A DNA stretch of 64,000 bases from Candolleomyces eurysporus (lineage: Eukaryota > Basidiomycota > Agaricomycetes > Agaricales > Psathyrellaceae): the NCBI GenBank assembly GCA_027579435.1, contig JANBPK010001213.1:22199-86198 (forward strand), read 5' to 3'. Below are positions 12,390-23,617 of this stretch, one piece after another; the stretch's first letter is position 1; each line of letters begins with the position of its first letter. The notes under the pieces were generated by a model. That model saw only the letters and a program-made list of their open reading frames with translations, was not told the DNA's origin and made no database searches. A program made the translations under genes and the position numbers.

Positions 12390-15192
12390 CTACGAGCTAT
12401 CGTCTTCAAGGTCAACGTACCGCTCCCCCGAAGGCATATAATTCTTCCAAAGGTTCAACCCATTCACGTATGCCTTCAATCCATTCATGCCATCTGGATG
12501 CTCGACTCTGTGCCTGTGGTTACAAAAATTGTCAGCACCGTAAGAGTGACTGGCAGGGACGAGGTTATAGCAGTAATAGTAGTAATACTCACTCCAATGA
12601 CAGATGGTGCTCCAAGGCATCTCGACTGAACCCTCCTTGAGCCATGCACATGAAGCAATCGAGGCGCATCATCCAAGCTGGCGGTTGCCTCGCTTGTTCG
12701 ACGGTCGTCGCTAGGACGAGGTTCTGCCCTTCGAGTTTTGCGAAGCATTCTGGGTGAGGTTCAGAGCGTTTGTGGCTCCCACATGATTGGATCTATACGA
12801 AAGCATCGTAAGCCACGAATCGCACAAAGCTAAAGAGAGGCGACGCGTACAGCTTTCATCCACCTAGCAGCCTTCCTCTTCTTCGTTACCACCATTTCCA
12901 CTGGACGAATAGCCACCAGCTTCTTCCGAGTCTTCTTGCTCGAGCTACTACGAGTAATCGACCTCGTGATAGCACGAGGCTGGTTGGCCTGGACCCCAGT
13001 CTTAGCTGTAACCTCCTCGAAACACCGGCAAAGACACTCCACGTAAGGCTGCTTCTCTTCCATCTCCTCGACTGTAGTACTCGAACTCCACCCAAGCGCA
13101 TCTAGCATAGCCAACATGTGTTGATGCGCCTTATCGTCAAACTTGACGCGTTTCATGCCCCTCCAAGTCCCCACAGAGTACTTCGTAAGCAACACGAGGG
13201 AAAAGTCGTCAGTGATACTTGGAACGTCTGGAATCTCGATTTCCTGCGGCACGATAGGTGTGGGCATATCATGAACAAAATCCTGGGGTTTGGGCTGCCA
13301 TGATTCGGCAAACAGACATCGGTGCACGAGGATGGAGGGGTAAGTGATTTTTTGGTTGCAATCGGCACAGTGGAAGATCGTAGAAGCGAGTGGAAGGACG
13401 GTGTCGGCCGATAGGTCACTTGCGGGAGTGGCCTTGTATGCAGAGGATTTCCGAACCACGCCGAGAACCTGATCTATCCTGTTCTTCCTCCATTCCTCCG
13501 CGAACGCAGGCAGTTGTGCGATGGCGTTTTCGAAGAGATCGACTGAGAGGTCTTGGTCGAGGGGGAGAGTGCACAGCGGTGTGCGGAAGGCTTCGGTGAG
13601 ACAGACTTGGTGGATCGATGGGAGGATAGTGTTGGGCGGTTGAGAAAAGAAGAAGGACGTGTACGCTGGTTTCACCCAAGTGTTTACGCGATTTATCATC
13701 GAGGTTCTGATTATATTTTTGAGCCGGACTTCTCTGGCCTTCTCCATCGAGACGATCATCCCCTTCTCTATTCCTTCCCATTCTACTCAGCATCGCTTGA
13801 GAAAAGCAGAATCTTGCGGGCACAGATAGATAGAGAGACGCACCTTCTTCAGTCAGCTCTTTCGCCGGGAATCCCCAGCTATATGCGTCGTAAGGGAGCT
13901 GCCCTTGAGTTATGTCGAGTTCTTCGCCCCAGCCTGCCAAGACCCCTTGTGTCAATACCGAAGAGATGATACACGTCAGGAAATGTCGCTCAGCTCACCC
14001 AAGCCTCTCAATTTTACTCTGATCCTGATACAAAAGTCAGCTAGCGGCTTCAAACACCCAGGAAGGCGAAGGAGTGCCTACTGTTCTCTGCGTTTCTCTC
14101 TCAGTGCTTCATTGTGTTGAGCTTCCCTTTCTCGGACTTTGGAGAAGTAGCGTTCGCAAGCAACGGCGTGCTATGTAGGCAAAATCAGTTAGGAACGCGA
14201 GCATGAAATTCGGATTGCTCAGATAGACATACCTCTTCTTTCGCAAGCCAGACCTTTCGCTGCTCTTTCTTCCAAGCCTTCTTCGCTTCAGCTCCTTTGG
14301 TTTTCTTGTAGCATGCGTACAGCGAGACGGCCGTGTTCACATGGAATCTGGTACGCTTGTCTTTGACATGCTGAGGCTCTGTGAAAATGCGCTGTGGTCA
14401 ACCAAACAGCCAAATGCGATTCGAAAAATGAACGGGACTACCACGACGGCGCTTAAAGAATGATTGTGCCAGTTCGGCTTTCGTCAACCGATTCGTCGTT
14501 GCTGGAACGAACTCGGCGAGCGCGAGGGTGACCTTTTCGGGCAGTTCCTGCCAAAGTTTGAAACTGCGTTCCGTTTTGTCATCGGACTCGGATTGGGACA
14601 ATATACGACACGCAATACGCACTTTTCAAGGCTACAAGCTCTGCATAACTGAGTTCGTGCTTCCAGGTAAAGGAGCAATGTCTCGTCCTCCCCGAGTTGT
14701 GAGAGTGTTCGAAGGCATTCCTGTATCGCGGCCCATTAGGCCCCAAGGCCTGACGTTGGTACTAAGGCATAATACTTACGTGGCAGTGGTTTGTGAACAT
14801 CAAGTATGCATACTGAGGCTCCGAAAGATCGGTAGGGCACGGTGGGAGGTCCTCCACAGCCGACAGGGCATGAGTCCAGATGGACCTCGAAGCCCGGTTC
14901 ATTAGAAACTTTCTGAAAGACTTTGCAGTGCGTGCAAGCTGGAGCAAGTCAAGTGGAGGTAGGAGCTTGAACATCTGTGTAGTACCATGTTAGAGCGCGG
15001 GAGAGTATCTGAGATGGAGATACTGCAAGACCGAATCAGTACCTCGCAAAGGATGTCAAGAGGTAGGTCAACGAGCACGTCATGTTTGAGAGCGCTCCGA
15101 GAAGCACCTCGTATATCTTTATCCCTCGAACCACTCGGGTGGTCCTTTGGTGGGTTGAGCTTGCGAGTCTTTCGAGAAGACCCTTTCGCCAT
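12390..15192 (-). CDS. F-box protein C (long form with C2H2-like C-terminus)
   Basis: Eleven-exon gene. Exon 1 (15192-15043) starts MAKGSSRKTRKLNPPKD, a basic stretch, and ends LPLDILCE. Exon 2 (14974-14780) completes the F-box (PPLDLLQLARTAKSFRK) and the conserved AVEDLPPCPTDLSEPQYAY. Exon 3 holds EARTQLCRACSLEK. Small exons of 30 to 50 residues follow (RSFKLWQELPEKV; NTAVSLYACYKK; WGEELDITQ). The long exon (about 13770-12850) contains the motif HCADCNQKITYPSILVHRC (C-x2-C-x11-H-x-C) and VECLCRCF. The last two exons carry CFMCMAQGGFSRDALEHH and, after the intron, HRVEHPDG, which together form a C2H2-like pattern. Stop at 12390. It converges tail to tail with gene B. Its near-identical copy is C'. 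Confidence 0.83.
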
Positions 15193-15300
15193 GGTGGTTG
15201 AAAGAAGAGTTTGTTATCACTCTCCGCAGACGGCTGGTCTGCTAATGACCCCGAGACTGTTATGACTGAATCCGAGTCCGTTCAACCCGACAGCAATGCC
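15193..15300 (-). promoter_or_regulatory. Conserved upstream block of the F-box genes
   Basis: Directly upstream of the ATG of gene C. On the coding strand it reads GATAACAAACTCTTC followed by TTTCAACCACCATGG, with CATAACAGTCTCGGGGTCAT a little further up. The same block precedes C' (19757-19880) and, in inverted orientation as expected, K (45540-45665) and L. Conservation outside coding sequence points to promoter and leader function, though recent duplication also contributes. Confidence 0.5.
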
Positions 15301-15375
15301 GGCACCGGAATCCACATGTGACCACAATCTGTGTAAGTCATGGAATCAATCAAGATGAGCTTTGTTGCTACTTAT

Positions 15376-16738
15376 TCAGGTCAGGCAAACTAATACTACA
15401 ATGGAGGCGGTTAAGGCTTCACAAGTACGTACTACGGATTTGGCTCCAAGGTCTCGTTCGTGTCCTTCTTTAGTACCAGTAGTATGGTTTCCATTTTGAG
15501 TATTGCTCTCAAGTCCAGATCGATTGTAGCTCCACTCCAGTAAAGACAATTTTCCAGGTTCTCCAAGTTCAACATACGGTTCTCGTTGATAGAAGTAGTT
15601 CCTCTGTAGTTTCACCTCGTTGACATAGGCCCTCAGCCCATTGATCCCATCCGGATGATCGACTTTGTGGCAATCGTCGAGTTCGTCAGTCAGCACAGTT
15701 TTGGAGTTGAGAATTGGGCAAGAGAAACGTGCACTCACTCCTGTATAAGGCGGTTTCCGGGACTCCAGCTACGGAAGCGGACGCGCATGCACATGAAAAA
15801 TACGGGGCCTGTTGAATAAGTCTGAACCTGACTCAACATTTTTTCTTTTTCCGTCTTGGCGAGAACGAGGTCTTGACCTTCGAGTTGTGGGAAGCTTTCT
15901 GGGTGAGGCTCTGAGTATTTGTGTTTCTTACACATCTAGATCTGTCGGATGGCCATGTCGTAAGCCACCAGTTGTGTTTCGTTAGGAGAAAGCTGGTGCT
16001 TACCGCTTTGATCCACCTCGCAGTCTTCCTCTTCCGTGGAACCGATTCATCGGGAGTCGTGTTTTGTACTTGGGTCCTCCTCGTTGCCCTCTTGGACTTG
16101 ACAAGAGGTTTCTTAGCTCCGGGTTCGCAAAAGCATTGACAAACACATTCCACATAGGGCTGCTGTTCTTCCATCTCATCCACAGTGGTCTTCGTACGAC
16201 TCAGACCAAGCGCATCTAGCATCGATAAAACATGCTGGTGCGCTTCATTGTCAAACTTGACACTCTCCAAACCCTTCCATATCGAGATATAATCCGATAT
16301 TGAAAGGAAAATGAGTAAACTGTCGTTGGTAATGCTGGGCAGGTTAGGAATTTCAATTTCCTGGGGTGTTATCAGCATTGGCATGGCGTGGACGAAATCC
16401 TCGATTTTGGGCCGCCATAGTTCGGCAAACATGCATCGGTGTACAAGGACCAGAGTACGTCATTCTTTCGTTGCAGTTGCCGCAGTGGAAGACCGTAGAA
16501 GCAAGCGGGGAACTGTATCAGCTGTACTGTCACCTGCGGGAATGGCCTTGTCTGTGGGGGAATTTCGAACCAAGGTGAGGACTTGCTCGATCCTGTGGCT
16601 TCTCAATTCTTCTGCAATCACTGGCAGCTGTGCGATGGCGCTTTCGAAGAGATCGGCTGAAAGATCTTGGTCGACGGGTAGAGTGCAAAGCGTGCGGAAG
16701 GCATCTGTCAGACAGACTTTGTGGAGCGTTGGAATGCT
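15376..16738 (-). pseudogene. F-box gene D, 5'-truncated and frameshifted copy of E
   Basis: Homology to gene E begins abruptly at about 16737 inside the long exon, at the codons matching TIIPTLHEVCLT of E. The F-box, Cys cluster and middle exons are therefore missing. The remainder has a one-codon loss (RTLCTLP for RTPLCTLP) and frame changes near 16510-16460, around the C2HC motif. Near 15555 about 130 bases present in E are gone, including the stop after YVELGDGA. The frame now runs on to 15376 as YVELGEPGKLSLLEW. The stretch upstream of the break is the fossil last exon of a B-type gene. Almost certainly no functional protein. Confidence 0.85.
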
Positions 16739-16744
16739 GCAAAT

Positions 16745-16826
16745 TTGCACGCAGGTTGAAAGCTGTAGGAGGCACCGAGGGGAAAGGTCGAGAGCACAAT
16801 TCTTCGCCAAAGCAGAGGGCCCGAAT
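16745..16826 (+). pseudogene. Fossil last exon of gene B at the duplication junction
   Basis: Plus-strand GCAGGTTGAAAGCTGTAGGA and onward matches the acceptor and last exon of gene B (12189-12266), still reading SCRRHRGERSRAQFFAK then AEGPN-stop. No upstream exons of B are present. It sits between the broken end of D and the 3' end of C'. Confidence 0.85.
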
Positions 16827-16937
16827 TAGATCACACGTCACGCGAAGGTAATGGCACCTTGGTACGGACTTGGCCCAGAGATAGTTATACAAGAGGTGTA
16901 CTTGTCGAGAGATACTATTGCAGTGTGTACTACGGGG

Positions 16938-19756
16938 TCAATTCGTCCAGGCCCACGAGCCATCGTCTTCAAGATCAACATACCGCTCCCCCGAAGGCAT
17001 ATAATTCCTCCAAAGGTTCAACCCATTCACGTATGCCTTCAATCCATTCATGCCATCTGGATGCTCGACTCTGTGCCTGTGGTTTCAAAGGTTGTCAGCA
17101 CCGTAACAGTAACTCATAAGAGACAGGGACGAGGATATAACGGTAATCGTAGTAATACTCACTCCAATGACAAATGGCGCTCCAAGGCATCTCGACTGAA
17201 CCCTCCTTGAGCCATGCACATAAAGCAATCGAGGCGCATCATCCAAGCTGGCGGTCGCCTCGCTTGTTCGACGGTCGTCGCTAGGACGAGGTTCTGCCCT
17301 TCGAGTTTTGCGAAGCATTCTGGGTGAGGTTCAGAGCGTTTGTGGCTCCCACATGATTGGATCTATACGAAAGCATCGTAAGCCACGAATCGCACAAAGC
17401 TAATGAGAGGAAACACGTACAGCTTTCATCCACCTAGCAGCCTTCCTCTTTTTCGTTGCCACCATTTCTACTGGACGAATAGCCGCCGGCTTCTTCCGAG
17501 TCGTCTTGGTCGAGCTACGAGTAATCGACCTCGTAATCGCACGAGGCTGGTTGGCCTGGACCCCAGTCTTGACTGTAACCTCCTCAAAACACTGACAAAG
17601 ACACTCCACGTAAGGCTGCTTCTCCTCCATCTCCTCGACTGTAGTGCTCGAACTCCACCCAAGCACATCTAGCATAGCCAACATATGTTTATGCGCTTTA
17701 TCGTCAAACTTGACGCGTTTCATGCCCTTCCAAGTCCTCACAGAGTACTTCGTAGCGAATAAGAGGGAAAAGTCGTCAGTGATACTCGGAACGTCTGGAA
17801 TCTCGATTTCCTGCGGTACGATAGATGTGGGCATATCATGAACAAAATCCTGGGGTTTGGGCTGCCATGATTCGGCGAACAGACATCGGTGCACGAGGAT
17901 GGAGGGGTAAGTGATTTTTTGGTTGCAATCGGCACAGTGGAAGATCGTAGAAGCGAGTGGAAGGACGGTGTCGGCCGATACGTCACTTGCAGGAGTGGCC
18001 TTGTATGCAGAGGATTTCCGAACCACGCTGAGAACCTGCTCTATCCTGTTGTTCTTCCATTCCTCTGCGAACGCAGGCAGTTGTGCGATGGCGTTTTCGA
18101 AGAGATCGGCTGAGAGGTCTTGGTCGAGGGGGAGAGTACACAACGGTGTGCGGAAGGCTTCCGTGAGACAGACTTCGTGGATCGATGGGAGGATAGTGTT
18201 GGGCGGTTGAGAGAAGACGAAGGACGTGTATGCTGGTTTCGCCCAAGTGTTGATGCGATTTATCATCGACATTGTGATTATATTTTTGAGCCGGACTTCT
18301 CTGGTCTTCTCCATCGAGACGATCATCCCCTTCTCCATTTCTCCCCATTCTACTCATCATCACTTGAGAAAAGCAGAATCTTGCGGGCACAGATAGATAT
18401 AGAAACGCACCTTCTTCAGTCAGCTCTTTCGCCGGGAATCCCCAGCTATATGCATCGTAAGGGAGCTGCCCTTGGGTTATGTCGAGTTCTTCGCCCCAGC
18501 CTGCCAAGACCCCTTGTGTCAATATCGAAGAGATGATACACGTCAGGAAATGTCGCTCAGCTCACCCAAGCCTCTCAATTTTACTCTGATCCTGATACAA
18601 AAGTCAGCTAGCGGCTTCAAACACCCAGGAAGGCGAAGGAGTGCCTACTGTTCTCTGCGTTTCTCTCTCAGTGCTTCATTGTGTTGAGCTTCCCTTTCTC
18701 GGACTCTGGAGAAGTAGAGTTCGCAAGCAAAGGCGTGCTATGTAGGCAGAGTCAGTTGGGAACGCGAGCATAGAATTCGGATTGCCCAGACCGACATACC
18801 TCTTCTTTCGCAAGCCAGACCTTTCGCTGCTCTTCCTTCCAAGCCTTCTTCGCTTCAACTCCTTTGGTTTTCTTGTAGCATGCGTACAGTGAGAGGGCCG
18901 TGTTCACATGGAATCTGGTACGCTTGTCTTTAACATGCTGAGGCTCTATGAAAATGCGCTGTGGTCAACCAAACAGCCAAATGCGATTCGAGAGATGAAC
19001 GGGACTACCACGGCGCTTAAAGTATGGTTGTGCCAGTTCGGCTTTCGTCAACCGATTCGTCGTTGCTGGAACGAACTCGGCGAGCGCGAGGGTGACCTTT
19101 TCGGGCAGTTCTTGCCAGCGTTTGAAACTGCGTTCCGTTTTGTCATCGGACTCGGACCTGGACGATATATGACACGCAATACGCACTGTTCAAGGCTACA
19201 AGCTCTGCACAACTGAGTTCGTGCTTCCAGGTAAAGGAGCAACGTCTCGTCCCCCCCGAGTTGTGAGAGTGGTCGAAGGCATTCCTGTATCGCGGCCCAT
19301 TAGGCCCCAAGGCCTGACGCTGGTACCAAGGCATGATACTTACGTGGCAGTGGTTTGTGAATATCAAATATGCATACTGAGGCTCCGAAAGATCGGCAGG
19401 GCAGGGTGGGAGGTCCTCCACAGCGGATAGGGCATGAGTCCAGATGGACTTTGAAGCCCGGTTCATTAGAAACTTTCTGAAAGGCTTGGCAGTGCGGGCA
19501 AGCTGGAGCAAGTCAAGTGGAGGTAGGAGCTTGAACATCTGTGTAGCACCATGTTAGAGCGCTGGAGAGTATCTGGGGTGGAGATATTGCAAGACCGAAT
19601 CAGTACCTCGCAAAGGATGTCAAGAGGTAGGTCAATGAGCACGTCATGTTTGAGAGCGCTCCGAGAAGCGCCTCGCGTATCTTTATCTCTCGAACCACTC
19701 GGGTGGTTCTTTGGTGGGTTGAGTTTGCGAGTCTTTCGAGAGGACCCTTTCACCAT
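16938..19756 (-). CDS. F-box protein C' (recent duplicate of C)
   Basis: Same eleven-exon plan as C, starting MVKGSSRKTRKLNPPKN at 19756 (exon 1 ends LIDLPLDILCE). The F-box (PPLDLLQLARTAKPFRK), Cys cluster (CRACSLEQ), C2HC motif (CADCNQKITYPSILVHRC) and VECLCQCF are all intact, so it may be functional. The 3' end differs from C. The codon that gives SS-stop in C is changed, so the protein reads VDLEDDGSWAWTN and stops at 16938. Several small substitutions (MSMINRINTWAKPAY for TSMINRVNTWVKPAY) separate the two, but introns and spacers remain nearly identical, which indicates a young duplication. Confidence 0.83.
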
Positions 19757-20254
19757 GGTGGTTGAAAGAAGAGTTTGTTATCACTCTCCGCAGACGGCTG
19801 GTTTGTTAATGACCCCGAGACGTTATGACTGAATCCGAGTCCGTTGAGCCCGACAGCAATGCCGGCACCGGAATCCACATGTGACCACAATCTGTGATCA
19901 TAACCTCAACGCCCTGTAAGTCATGGAATCAATCAAGATGAGCTCCGTTGCTACTTATTCAGGTCAGGAAAACTGATATTACAATGGATGCGGTTAAGCC
20001 TTCACAAGTACGTACTACGAATTTGGCTCCAAGGTCTCGTTCACGTCCTTCTTGAGTACCAGTAGCATGGTTTCAATTTTGAGCATTACTCTCAAGTCCA
20101 GATCGTTTGTAGCTCCACTCCAGTAAAGACAATTTTCAAGGTTCGGTCCCGGTGAGACAGGCCGGACAGATCAGCGTTCGTCAGCACACGGCGTCGCAGG
20201 ATTCAGCGTAAGGATGCACAATTTGGAATCTAAGACCCAGGGTGCAGTGTCCAT

Positions 20255-23050
20255 TCAAGCTCCATCTCCAAGTTCGACATACGGCTCTCTCTGGTGGAAG
20301 TAGTTCCTCTGTAGTTTCACCTCGTTGACATAGTCTCTCAGCCCATTGATCCCATCCGGATGATCGACTTTGTGGCTATCGTCGAGTTCGTCAGTCAGCA
20401 CAATTTCGGAGATTAGAATTGGGCAAGAGAAACGTGCACTCACTCCTGTATAAGGTGGTTTTCGAGACTCCAGCTACGGAAGTGGACATTCATGCACATA
20501 AAACATACGGGGCCTGTTGAATGAGTCTGAACCTGACCCAAGATTTTTTCTTTTTCCGTCTTGGCGAGAACGAGGTCTTGACCTTCGAGTTTTGCGAAGC
20601 ATTCTGGGTGAGGCTCTGAGTATTTGTGTTTTTTNACACATCTGGATCTGTCGGACGGCCATGTCGTAAGCCACCAGTTGTGTTTCGCTGAGGGAAAGAT
20701 GGTGCTTACCGCTTTGATCCACCTCGCAGCCTTCCTCTTCCGTGGAACCGATTCGTCAGGAGTTGGGTTTTGTGCTTGGGTCCTCCTGGTTGACCTCTTA
20801 GACTGGACAAGAGGTTTCCTAGCTCCAGGTTCCCAAAAGCATTGACAAACACATTCCACATAGGGCTGCTGTCCTTCCATCTCATCCACGGTTGTTTCCG
20901 TACGACTCAAACCAAGCGCATCTAGCATCGATAAAACATGCTGGTGCGCTTCATTGTCAAACTTGACACTCCCCAAACCCTTCCATATCGAACCATAATC
21001 CGACATTGAAAGGAAGAAGAGCAAAACGTCGTTGGTAATGCTGGGCACGTTAGGAATTTCAATTTCCTGGGGTGTTATCGGCGTTGGCATCGCGTGGACG
21101 AAATCCTCGATTTTGGGCCGCCATGGTCCGACAAACAAACATCGGTGTACAAGGACCGAGGGGTATGTGATCCTTTCGTTGCAGTTGCTGCAGTGGAAGA
21201 CCGTAGAAGCGAGCGGGAGGACTGTATCAGCCGTAACGTCGCCCGCGGGAATGGCCTTGTATGTTGGGGAATTTCGAACCAAGGTGAGGACTTGCTCGAT
21301 CCTATGGCTTCTCCATTCCTCTGCAATCGCTGGCAGCTGTGCGATGGCACTTTCGAAGAGATCGGCTGAAAGCTCTTGATCGACGGGTAGAGTGCATAGC
21401 GGCGTGCGGAAGGCTTCTGTCAGACAGACTTCGTGGAGCGTCGGGATTATGGTGCTGGGCGGTTGGGAGAAGAAAAAGGACACGTATGCTGGCTTGACCC
21501 AAGTATCGATGCGATGTTTCAGCTGCCTTTGGATCTCAAATTTGAGGCGGACCTCCCTGGATCTCTCCATTGCACCGACCATTTCATCCTTCACTGATTC
21601 CCAATCTTCCCGAAGTTTGCCTAAATCAATGATCTCGTATTACTACGGAGAGAGGGAACGCACCCTCATCGGTCAGCTCCTTTGCTGGGGATTCTGAATC
21701 GTACGACCAGTCATACACCTCGTAAGGGAGCTCTCCTTCAGAAAGATCGAGTTCCTCGGCCCACCCTGACGACATTGAATAAGAACCAACAATAGCTATG
21801 TGAAACAAGCGACCTATATTTCACCCAACCCTATTAATTTTTCTCGGATCCTGATACCAAAGTCAGTATATCAGTCCAGATCTCATCAATAGGATTGAGG
21901 AGACCCTTACTGCTCCACACGCTGTTCTCTCAGCTCTTCCTCGCGTTCTTCTTCTCTTTCTTCTACTTTGATGAAATAGACTTCACAAGCATTGACGTGC
22001 TGCACAGAGAAAGTCAATCGTGATCAGATAGAGAAGATGGCGGACGATAAAGCTATCGCTTGTGAGCACACCTTCTCTTTTGCGACCCAGAGCTTCCTCT
22101 GGTTCTCCATCCAAGCGTTCTTTGCCTGCTTCCCTTTAATTTTCTTGTATTCCGAATGCAATGCCAGAGCCGTGTTGACGTGAAACCTGGTTCGCTTCTC
22201 CTTGGCTTGCTGAGGTTCTAAAAGGGCGCGATCGTCAGCTGGAAACCCAAACACCAAGATAGATAAAGTCAAGCTCACCCCTGCGTTTGCAGTGGTAAAA
22301 GGTTGACCCTTCCACTTCATCTTTCGTCAAACGGTGTGTCGTTGCGGGGACGAACTCAGTCAGCAAGAGTGCAACTTTCTCAGGAAGTTCTTTCCAGCGT
22401 TTGAAACTGCGTATCATTGCAAAAAAGCTAATAAGAATCAATGCATCCAACAAGGGACCCGACGTTGAGATACGCACTGTTTGAGACTGCATCCTCTACA
22501 TAACTGGGTCCGTGCTTCGAGATAGAGGAGCAACACCTCATTGTCCTTCAGGAGGTCCGACAGTGGTCGAAGACAGTCCTTGACAGGACAAGCAGGATTA
22601 ACGAAATTGCACCCGGCACTTGCTTTGAACCCATACTTACATGGCAACTATTAGAGAGTAAAAGATAGGCATATTGGGGCTCTGATAGGTCGTTCGGACA
22701 GGGTGGGAGGTCTTCGACAGCGGATAAGACGTGGGTCCAAATGGACTTTGAAGCACGATTCATCAGGAACTTTCTGAACGACCTGGCTGTCCATGCAAGT
22801 TGGAGCAAGTCAAGCGGGGTCAAGAGCTTGAATATCTGTCCGACATGTTAGAGAGTTCAAGAATCTCTGAGATGGAGGTACTGCATGACCGAGTCAGTAC
22901 CTCGCAAAGGATGTCCAGAGGTAGGTCGATGAGCAGGTCATGCTTGAGAGTGCGATCAGACGCGACCGGAGTATCTTTATCTCTCGAATTCTTCGGTTGG
23001 TTCTTTGGCGGGTTGAGTTTGCGAAACTTTCGAGAAGACCCTTTCGCCAT
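20255..23050 (-). CDS. F-box protein E
   Basis: Complete member, parent-like for truncated D. It starts MAKGSSRKFRKLNPPKN at 23050. The F-box is IDLPLDILCE then TPLDLLQLAWTARSFRK, followed by CRGCSLKQ and the helical exon with NTALALHSEYKKIKG. The long exon starts near 21601 and carries HCSNCNERITYPSVLVHRC and VECVCQCF. The C-terminal exon reads KHKYSEPHPECFAKLEGQ and CFMCMNVHFRSWSLENH, and the last exon HKVDHPDGINGLRDYV to YVELGDGA-stop (20255). An N at 20635 falls in the codon after IQMC; the other copies have K there, so it is probably an assembly artefact. The intron before IQMC has no stop in frame, so the uncut reading frame spans it. Note YVELGDGA in place of the VDLEDD ending of C. 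Confidence 0.82.
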
Positions 23051-23154
23051 AGTGGTTGAAAGGAGAGTTTGTTATCACTTTCCGCAGACCCGAGACTGTT
23101 ATGACTCAATCATGACTATGAGTCCCAGTCCGTTGAACCCGAGGCAATGGGAAT

Positions 23155-23345
23155 TGTGGCTGTGCACCGAAATTCACCAGGCAAGGCGATCAGTCCACAG
23201 ATCTGGACAGCAGAGACGACGTACACCTCGAGAGCTGGGACCGCACTGACATCTTCTGGCTGTACGCCAATCGAAATTTGCAAGAAGAATCGACGGGAAA
23301 GGTCTCGTGCACAATTTTCTGCTAAAGCTGGAGATATCAAAATGG
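23155..23345 (+). pseudogene. Relic of B-type last exon in the spacer upstream of E
   Basis: Plus-strand residues EICKKNRRERSRAQFSAKAG at about 23265-23330 match the last exon of gene B (SCRRHRGERSGAQFFAKAEG), now without the stop at the expected place and with no upstream exons. It is more diverged than the copy at 16745. Confidence 0.65.
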
Positions 23346-23617
23346 ATTACGCTGCGAGAGGGATTCACAAGAGCGGATTTAGCTCCAAGGTCTTGTGCTT
23401 GTACTTCTTCAGTATCAGCGCTCAGCATAGTTTAAATTCCGAGCATTGCTCTGAAGCTCAAATTGTCCGTAGCTCCACTCCAGTAAAACGATTTTTGAGA
23501 TTTGATCGCAGTGGGACTTGACAACTCACATAGATCAGCCGTCAGCACATGGTATGCTTGTAAGGTTCAACGTAAAGATGCGCAAAACTTGAATCTAAAC
23601 CGCGATATGGTAACATT

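Larger units (their letters stand above)
12174..16736. repeat. Tandem duplication, copy 1 (about 4.56 kb)
   Basis: Copy 1 runs from the last intron of gene B through gene C to the break inside gene D. The next copy follows directly and starts with the same CTGCAAATnTGCACGCAGG. Spacers, introns and exons match base for base over long stretches: 12780-13160 against 17340-17720 is nearly identical. Confidence 0.85.
16737..21450. repeat. Tandem duplication, copy 2 (about 4.7 kb)
   Basis: Second copy: fossil B last exon, then C', its spacer, and the 3' part of gene E up to the position matching the break in D. It is longer than copy 1 mainly because it keeps about 130 bases at 20140-20270 that copy 1 has lost. 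Confidence 0.8.

Noticed and set aside
13416..13969. Long overlapping open frames on both strands within the F-box long exons (for example 13416-13955 minus and 13553-13969 plus; repeated at 17983-18536)
   Set aside because: They lie out of frame with, or antisense to, a well-supported coding exon; their repetition in C' follows from the duplication itself.
20440..21594. Single 384-codon frame across the last introns of gene E
   Set aside because: The piece between RWIKA and IQMC has GT-AG ends and is spliced out in the other copies; the frame is open only by chance and because of an N.
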